Assembly (NCBI GenBank): GCA_030267565.1
Contig: BRXU01000015.1
Span: 2,107,001 to 2,171,000 of the forward strand
Direction: 5' to 3'
Length of the DNA stretch: 64,000 nucleotides
Origin: Pleodorina starrii
Taxonomy: Eukaryota > Chlorophyta > Chlorophyceae > Chlamydomonadales > Volvocaceae
Both the position numbers and the translations under genes were made by a program. Shown here one piece after another: positions 56,968 to 64,000 of the stretch. Position 1 is the first letter of the stretch. Each line of letters starts with the position of its first letter. The notes beneath the pieces were generated by a model. The model worked only from the letters and a program-made list of their open reading frames with translations, was not told the origin of the DNA and did no database searches.

Positions 56968-59900
56968 ATGAACGCCTCCAGCTCCAGCGTACCTGAGAAT
57001 GGCCGGGTGCTGCTGGTGCACAGCACCGTCAAGCAACGCTATTACATAGTAGCTAGGGGCTTTGCAAGGTGAGTCTAGGAACTTTCAGTCGAATGTTTAC
57101 CCCTCCTTCCAAAGTGGTGGTGGCAACGTCCGTCCTGGCCTCGTTGACGGCAGGTGCCAGACCCAAGTGCTGCGCATTGCACAGCACTCTGGCAAACTCC
57201 AGTTCACAAAGACAAAAGGGCAGGACATCTTCGACTCCGAGGTACTTAGGCTAGCACAGCGACTGCATGGGAACCGGACGTTTGCCCTAAGCTTCCGATT
57301 GAACGATGCGCGTAGATCACTGCACTCGACCATTTGAAAGCAGTGGATGGACCAATTCAGGTATGGTTTGCTTGCCACGGGTTCTATGGAGTGTTGGCCC
57401 TGGTATTCTGCGTGTTTGGCCCCTTTTCAAGCGAAACCCGGGACGCGCGCAGATCCTCGCGTCCGCCCCATATATTCTGGGGTACGCAGTCATTGGGCCC
57501 TGGGGACTCTTGCTCGTGGCGGAGAAGTTCCGTGTATCGGCTGTCCTGCCGGGTAACCACGAAGTCAAGACAGTCACGAAGTCGCACTGGCTCAAGATCC
57601 CCCTGCAGATCAACCTGTCCATGCAGTCTGTCCAGGTGCGCACGTCGCTGTTGTGTTAGGCAGTCCGCAAGCCCGTCGGGGCGGGGGATGGTGCGCGGGG
57701 TAGGGGTGAGGGGCGGGGGGTGGCGCAATGAAGGTGAAAGTATGTGCCCTGGGTTGGGGAACGAAATTTACGAGGTGAGCGCCGCCTGTGCCGCTGCAGT
57801 GAACCCTTGTGGGCTGTTCTGCCCATGTTGGCAGTTGCCAGTCTAGCCGGATCATGTACTCACAAGGCAGCAACACTGTGTCCGCAGGCGCCGGAGGCGG
57901 GTGCAAAAGACGAAAAGGCGATGAAGGACGAAATCGAGAAGGGAATAGAGCGGCTGCTTGCCTTCCCTGTAGATGGTAAGTTGGCCTGGCCCCTGGCTGG
58001 GGCCCGTTTCTGCGGACACGGTTACGGTCCCTCCCTCCCTATGTGAGAACAAAACACAAAAGTGTCATGATGCTTCTCCCGTTAACCTTCTGATTGCTTA
58101 CCAGGGGCACACTTCCTGTGCGACACACTGGACATCACGCGGCCTTTTCCGTCTTACCGCTCCGTGAAGGAGCCCAGCTGGGACTTTGTGTGGAACCGGT
58201 GGATGTCGGCGCCGTTTCGGAATCTAGGGCTGGACCACCTGTGCCCGCCGTTGCTGCAGGTAATTTTCGTACCAGGGCCTTATTGCCGCGGACCGCATGG
58301 CTTCCGTCAAAGATATCCTGGGGCGGTCCATGCGCCCTGGGATAGCAGGGCGCAACTTAAAAACTCGGGACCTATCTGGAACCCGGCTGCGTGCCACTCC
58401 CCAGCCCAAGCTTTTCGCGTGTCTCTGATGTATCTGGACCCCGTGCGCGCGCGTTGTACAACGTCGTTGGCCGACAAGTTCGACTCTGGAGTCGGACCGA
58501 GGACACTCCGACCACGGCACGGCGGCTTTGCATGTACGGATGCCTTGCGACTGCGGTGACCACCAGTCAGCGCGTTCGCATGGTGAAGGGGTACCATCCA
58601 TGCCGGCGCGGCCGGCGGAATAGGTGCCCCCAACCCGGACGAGCAGATCAAAATGTCCCCTGCTCACGCGTATGAACTTCCCCCGGAGAGCATGCGCGTG
58701 GATACACCCCAACGGAAGACAAGGTCCGTTAATCATTCGGGCTCATTTCGGCAATTCAGGGTCTGTGCGAGTCACGGCTGCTGGAGGACTTCGACAACGC
58801 CAAATATTGGGTGGCCTGCATCAGCCGCCGCGGCTGCCTGCACCCGGGGCCCCGCTATAAGGCGCGCGGGCTGAACGACCATGCGGAGCCGGGCAACGAG
58901 CTGGAGGTCGAGCAGGTAGGGTCAGATACGCGCATCCATGAGCGACGTAGCCGACCAGGAAAGTTTCATGTCGGCTATCTCGGGCAATTGTGCACGCGCG
59001 TTAGACGGAATCATCACCTTCGGCACCCGTCGCGGCTTCATCGTAGCCTCGTGGCGGGAACCTGCCTGACGGCTGGGTACCAAAGCATTCAGTTGTCAAG
59101 CAGTTATGGCAACAACAGCCTTGTTACTGCACGTGAAGTCGTGAACCCATCAGGAGAGGGCGATACAGCAACCGCATGCTAGCGACCACTCATAGCTTAC
59201 CTTGTCGGTTTGCTGAACCCTACTCGCCCGCACTCCACGCTCGCTCACGCTATTGCGGTTTTGGTCCCTCGTGTCCCAGGTGATTTGGCGGCAGCAGCAG
59301 CGTGACGGCAGCCTGCTGCTGTGGAGCCGTTACACGTGGCGGCGGGGCAGCGCTCCGTTGTGGTGGGGCGTGAGCATAAAGAACAACGGGATCGGCGAGG
59401 CGGAGATTAAGATCCGGCCGCACAACACCTTCAAAGGTTCGAAGCGGTGAGCGGCAAAAGCCAGTTCTAGCTTGCTGCAGGGATCGATGTGTGATGGCGG
59501 AGAGCAGTACACGTTCTGCGTGTGCCCTGCATGTCAAATACCTGGACAACCCATGCGCTTGGCGGTTTGCTCGTGGCCTGCGACTGCGCAGGTACGTTCG
59601 CCGCTTGCAGGAGCGGTACACGCCAAACCCGCAGCTGGATCCCGATCCGCCGAGCGCAAGCGGTGACGGCGAGCCCTCGCGGCACGTCCCGGTGACGTTC
59701 GTGAGCCTGCTCCGGAAGGGCCTTCCTGACCGGGACCGCTCTGAGGCGAAGCTGGCGTCGGCATTCGACTTCGTGAGTGCTTGAGCGCAGTATCGTAAGC
59801 TCGACGCAGGGGGCCTGTCGCAGCTCCCATGCTAACGGAAAGCTTGTGCGGCGGGGCTGACACACTCAATTCCGAATGCTGCAAACTGCTGCAGGGCCGA

Positions 59901-62900
59901 CCGACACGAGATAGCCCAATGAGAATCCCGTGGCTGCCCCGTGCCGTCGTTGCCTGACTGCGTTGCGTGCGTGGGAGCGTTAGCGCTTTACAGTGGGAGT
60001 TTGGGTCGCGTCCCGAACGGCAGTACCAGGCAAGCCATAAGCAGTGAAGTGCGCACAACCCCCGTCCGTCGGTCCGGCAGGTGGCTGCCCAGCTGCGTAA
60101 GGAGCATGGCATGAACTTGACCTACATCGCCCTGGACTGGCACGAAATGGACAAGCAGCTGGGCCACATGGGCATCGTGGAGGCCTTCTGGAACACGGTA
60201 GGGCGCAGGCCGTTGCTATTGTTACACTCCTCATCGCTGACCCAGATGCAAATGCGGGACGGTGGGCCAACCCGTTGGCTTGTGCGCCGGACGCGCAGTG
60301 CGGTCGGTTTCAAGGCGTGCTCCGTTCATTTGCAAGGGGGCATGTGCGTACTGCCAGGGAGCATGGGCATGCATGCTTGGACAGAAAAGACACGCCGTGT
60401 TCCGCCTGTTGGTCCTCCCGTGCCGCAGGTGAAGGACATCCTGCCCGCGCACGGCTTCGCGCTGGGCACCCTGGAGAAGGTTGGGCCAGACCACACTGAG
60501 GTTTGCCCCGATAAAGGTACGCTTGTCGAGTGGGCTGGACCAACCAGGTAATGTGTCGCACCTCCCGCATCTGTTATAACGCGGCTTGACGGCTACAGGA
60601 GTCGGGTGCCGCAGGGTGCACTGCAGCGGATTCGTAATGACCAGAGACAAGAAAGCCCTGTGGCGCATGGCAGCAAGGGGCATAGGAATCACGGCAGTTG
60701 TGCTCTCCCTAGATGAAATGCGCGCATATGTCGTGCTGCAATGATGCCGCCGCAGACGGGGCGATGCCGACGGATGACGGCACTGGTATCGTCGGCCCGC
60801 GGGTCTCGTCGGCGGGCATTGGCTGGCGTGCACACTGGATACGGCAACAGCGCGGCGTGACGCGGTACAACTGCGCCGATTCCCTGGACCGCACCAACGT
60901 GGGGTCCTTCTTCGGCGCAGTGCAGGTGCGTGGTCAGCGTGCAGTGGATGGCTGGCCTTTTTAATTGAGGGGTGCGCGGGTTGTCCCACACGCACGATTC
61001 CGGTTACGATGCGCCCTGGCTGTCATTCGGTGCGGTCCGAACCAACTCATCCACCGTCAGAATATCACTCACCGCGCTTCCGTGACGCACCCCAACCCAA
61101 GCATCCGCGTGTTGCCCCTGCGCTCCCCCTTGCGCCGCTCGCAGGTCCTCATAGAGCAGTGCCGCGAGCTGGACATTGCCATCGCGCGGACCCGGCCGAC
61201 CACAGACCAGGTGGCTATGCAACTGGCCCGCGGCAGCCGCGACCCGCGGACCATGGTGCGCCCTGTCTCCAACACGGGTTTGGCCAGCGCAGGAGGGGCG
61301 GTGGGCGGCTGCCTGCAGGGGCCGCTGCCCGGCGGTGCCAACCCGTACGCCGGCAACACGGGGGGCGGAACCACGTCTGGCAGCTCCAGCGCCGCGGCCA
61401 ACAGCAGCAGTTTCTTCGCCGCTGGCATGGGCGCGCGGGGTAACACTGCCGGGGCCATGTTTGAGAAGTTCGGCAAGCAGGTGGGACACTGCGGCTTTTC
61501 GCGGCGCAGTCTGCATCCCTGCTGGCGTCCTGCACCGTTTGGCCACACGTGCTCTACCGGGGGGGCGTCGAATGCCAGTGGCGTTGAACACCTTGGAACA
61601 ACCAGCCAAGCGCATTGATGAAGGCTTTCATTTGCACACGTTTTCATGTTGGTGGTTATACTGCTGCACAATGATGCCTCGTGCTCGGCAGGTGGCGACG
61701 GGCCTGACGACGATGATGCAGCCGTTGGCCGTCGGCGACGGGCGAAGCCCGCTGCGGGGAGCCATGGCAGTCCCCGCCGCGAGCCCGTCCGGGGCCGCCG
61801 CGCCACCGTCCGGTGGCTCGACGGCCATGTCACCGCTGCAGCGGCCCCCGGCCGCTTCGGGGCAACAACAGTCGTCGCCCAGCGGCGCGTCTACATCTGC
61901 CTCCTCTGATGCGCTGCAGCGGAAGATAACCATTGCACCCGATGGACTGCCGCTACCGCCGGTAAGGGGCGTCTGGTGGGCAGGCTCTCCGCGAGGAGCA
62001 CACAACATTCCTGATGGCCGCAAGCCAACGGCAGACACGCAACCATGCTGAGTTGAAGCTTCCTCACGGATCCCTCCACCTTCACGTATAATGTGTAAGC
62101 TTCGTTTACCCAGAAGCGCGCCGTGACCGCTCAGGGCGGCCCGCGGCGAAGCCATAGCGTAGTAGTGAACGCACCATGTTGCGTGCGCCAGTCTCCTTGA
62201 TGGCGCCATGAATGATGTCTGTCGTGTCTTCCACCGCCTTGCTCCAGGGCTGGGAGGCCAAAATTGACAAGACCACCAACCGCATTTTTTACGTTGACCA
62301 CAACACGCGGTCGACGACGTGGGACCGGCCGCCGGTGCCCTCGTCCGGCCGCCTCTCGTCCGAGTCCCTCAGCGCCATTTTCCAGCCAGGCAGCGGACCC
62401 AGCTCCCAGAGCGTGCTGAGCAGCATAACACCACCGGGGGCGGGCAGCCAAGGCTTCAACCGGCCCTCTGGCGGCCTGGAGCTGCGGCTCGCATCCGTGA
62501 ACGGCAACACCACTGGCGGTGCAGCTGCGGCGCTGACGCCGCGCGGCATGTTTGGGAGCCAGGCGCAAGGTTAGGACTTTTGGCTTTCAGGGCTGCTGGG
62601 GCTGGAGGCTAGCGCACGAACGTGTGTGTGCGTGCAAGAGGACGATGGACAGAATGTTGCGCTCGATGTTGCGTTGTGAGGGAGAGAAGATTCGGCCGTG
62701 CTATTGCGTGCTCAACTGCTCATGCTGTCCTTGCGCTGATGTCTTTCGCTGATCATGTCGCTGGTTAAATGCAGACTCGCCGAACGAAGCTGGGTTACAG
62801 CAAGTCCGTGCCGGGCCGAGCGGCGGCGGTAACCATAGTCGGACGGACTCGGGTGACGCAGGTGAGGGTTGTTTTCCACTCCCGGCACAGACCTTTCGGA

Positions 62901-64000
62901 GGACCGTATCGAGCTGCAAGACTGAAATGAAACAGCTTTTCTCCTCAATGTATGCCCTATGCGCCAGTCGTTATCATGCATGCTTGTAGCCTGACGCGTA
63001 GAGCGGCACGTGTAATGCTCTGAAGCTGCTCTGACAAACTTGGTGCGGTGCACGACTGGAGTTTTGTCCCTTGTTGCGCAGGCTCCGTCCCGGGCGATAG
63101 GTTCGAGCCGCTGACCCCTTGGTGCATGCTGCGCAAGGGGAAGGTGCACACCATCAGTCGGCGAGTCCACCCCGAGGCGCTGTCAGTACTGGCGGAGCTG
63201 TTCCTGGTCAACGGCGACATGTGCGCCTGGCTGTACACCGGCTCGCAGGTATGGCGGCGTGCGGTCCGGCGGTGCAGGGGCAGGCGGCAGGGTCCGGTGC
63301 GGCGCCAGCGAGGCCTTTGGCTGATCGACGTGCGTTGGGCCCGGCCTTGAGTTTACCGTATAGTCTTGTTGCCACACCACGATTGCTGGTTGTTGCCATA
63401 CCGCCTCAATCCTCGATGAATTGCGTGCATCTTTTTCCGAATCGCTGTGCGCTACACGCAGGCCATGCACAGCGAGCGTATCCTCATATTCGAGCCTGAA
63501 AACTCCAAGCTGCGCAAGGCTGGCGTGGGGGCGTACGGAAACGCGCTGGTGGCCATGAAACGGCGCTACAACAATGTGCTCGTTGACAAGGAGAAGCAGC
63601 AAATGATCGACGTGAGTTTGTGTGCGTCGCGGGAGGGGGCTGTGGGAAGGCAGCATTAAAGGGAGAAGCGTCCAGAGGGTCAACACATCTGCCGCCTCCC
63701 TTGTGCACGGCGACCATGTTCTGAGCTGCCAAGGTACACACCGCCTAGCTTGCCCCGTTTAACGCTGCGCGGTGGCGTACGCACGCAATGCAGGTGTTTC
63801 TGGGGTACAAGCAGCACGAGTACTTCCCGTCCTCCTGGCTGGCCTATCGCGTCATGGAGAGGGAGGGCGTGCCGTTGGAGGGCGACCACGTGTCCGACCT
63901 GGACACCGAGCCCGTGGGGCAGATCGACTGGCCGCTGCCAGAGCGCAACGCCGCCCACCACTTGCACGCGCTGTACGGCGCTGGTCAGGGGCACATTCCC
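56968..64000 (+). CDS. SAC9: SAC9-type phosphoinositide phosphatase with WW domain (3' truncated by window)
   Basis: Seventeen exons in the window, starting 56968-57068, 57154-57241, 57316-57360, 57453-57635, and ending 63082-63248, 63462-63611, 63792 to the edge; about 1,026 residues are visible. The SAC domain contains LASAPYILGYAVIG, FVWNRWMSAPF, WVACISRRGCLHPGPRYKAR, YTWRRGSAPLWW, PVTFVSLLRKGLPDRDRSEA and the catalytic Cx5R motif NCADSLDRTN (Cys about residue 496, Arg about 502). A WW domain follows in exon 62248-62569: GWEAKIDKTTNRIFYVDHNT then STTWDRPP. SAC domain plus WW domain is the architecture of plant SAC9, which acts on PI(4,5)P2 and affects membrane trafficking and stress responses. 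After the WW come LFLVNGDMCAWLYTGSQ, AMHSERILIF and RRYNNVLVDKEKQQMID, matching the post-WW region. A Gly/Ser/Pro-rich insert of about 200 residues lies before the WW. Plant SAC9 has about 1,600 residues, so roughly a third lies beyond 64000. Confidence 0.88.
62248..62346 (+). other. WW domain of the SAC9-like protein
   Basis: The exon begins at GGCTGGGAGG; with LPP from the previous exon it reads LPPGWEAKIDKTTNRIFYV then DHNTRSTTWDRPP. Both signature Trp residues, the YVDHNT turn and the final Pro are present, so the fold should be intact. WW domains bind Pro-rich peptides. Confidence 0.9.

Overview
This is a nuclear window from a GC-rich unicellular green alga, most likely of the Chlamydomonas/Volvox group (inference). 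The genes have many short exons joined by GT-AG introns that are mostly 70 to 400 bases long. The proteins carry Ala/Pro/Gly/Ser-rich linkers. Candidate TGTAA poly(A) signals follow several genes, as is known for volvocine algae. One gene is a cilium transition-zone protein and another is a plant-type SAC9 phosphatase, a combination that fits a flagellated green alga. I see no bacterial operon, rRNA, tRNA or CRISPR array.

Layout: (1) 120-773, minus, a possible secreted protein. (2) 1014-6219, minus, a 10-exon MATE transporter. (3) 6664-7556, plus, a 149-residue single-pass protein, probably mitochondrial; it shares a 444-base divergent promoter region with the MATE gene. (4) 8410-13215, plus, a TMEM237-like transition-zone protein with an N-terminal repeat region. 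(5) 13977-18243, plus, a RING-finger protein with huge Ala/Pro tracts and a MITE-like inverted-repeat element in its last intron. (6) 19571-23706, minus, a THP3/LENG8-type SAC3-domain protein. (7) 26249-27890, minus, a multi-pass membrane protein. (8) 29221-32909, plus, a fucosyltransferase-superfamily protein. (9) 37071-39503, plus, a RING-H2 protein. (10) 42668-44568, minus, a MATH-domain protein. (11) 47436-55813, plus, DNA topoisomerase II with 28 exons and about 1,571 residues. (12) 56968 to the window edge, plus, a SAC9-type phosphoinositide phosphatase with a WW domain, cut at its 3' end.

The genes do not form one pathway; this is ordinary eukaryotic gene order. The most unusual items lie outside the intact genes. 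There is a decayed, still mostly in-frame copy of part of the topoisomerase II C-terminal tail about 8 kb upstream of the real tail. There is a 214-base inverted-repeat element in the RING-gene intron. A 42-base sequence occurs twice, 40 kb apart and in opposite orientation, and one copy is bracketed by a 10-base direct repeat.

Exon borders were set by hand from splice signals, reading phase and family resemblance. Where the frame does not close (parts of genes 6, 7 and 8) this is stated.
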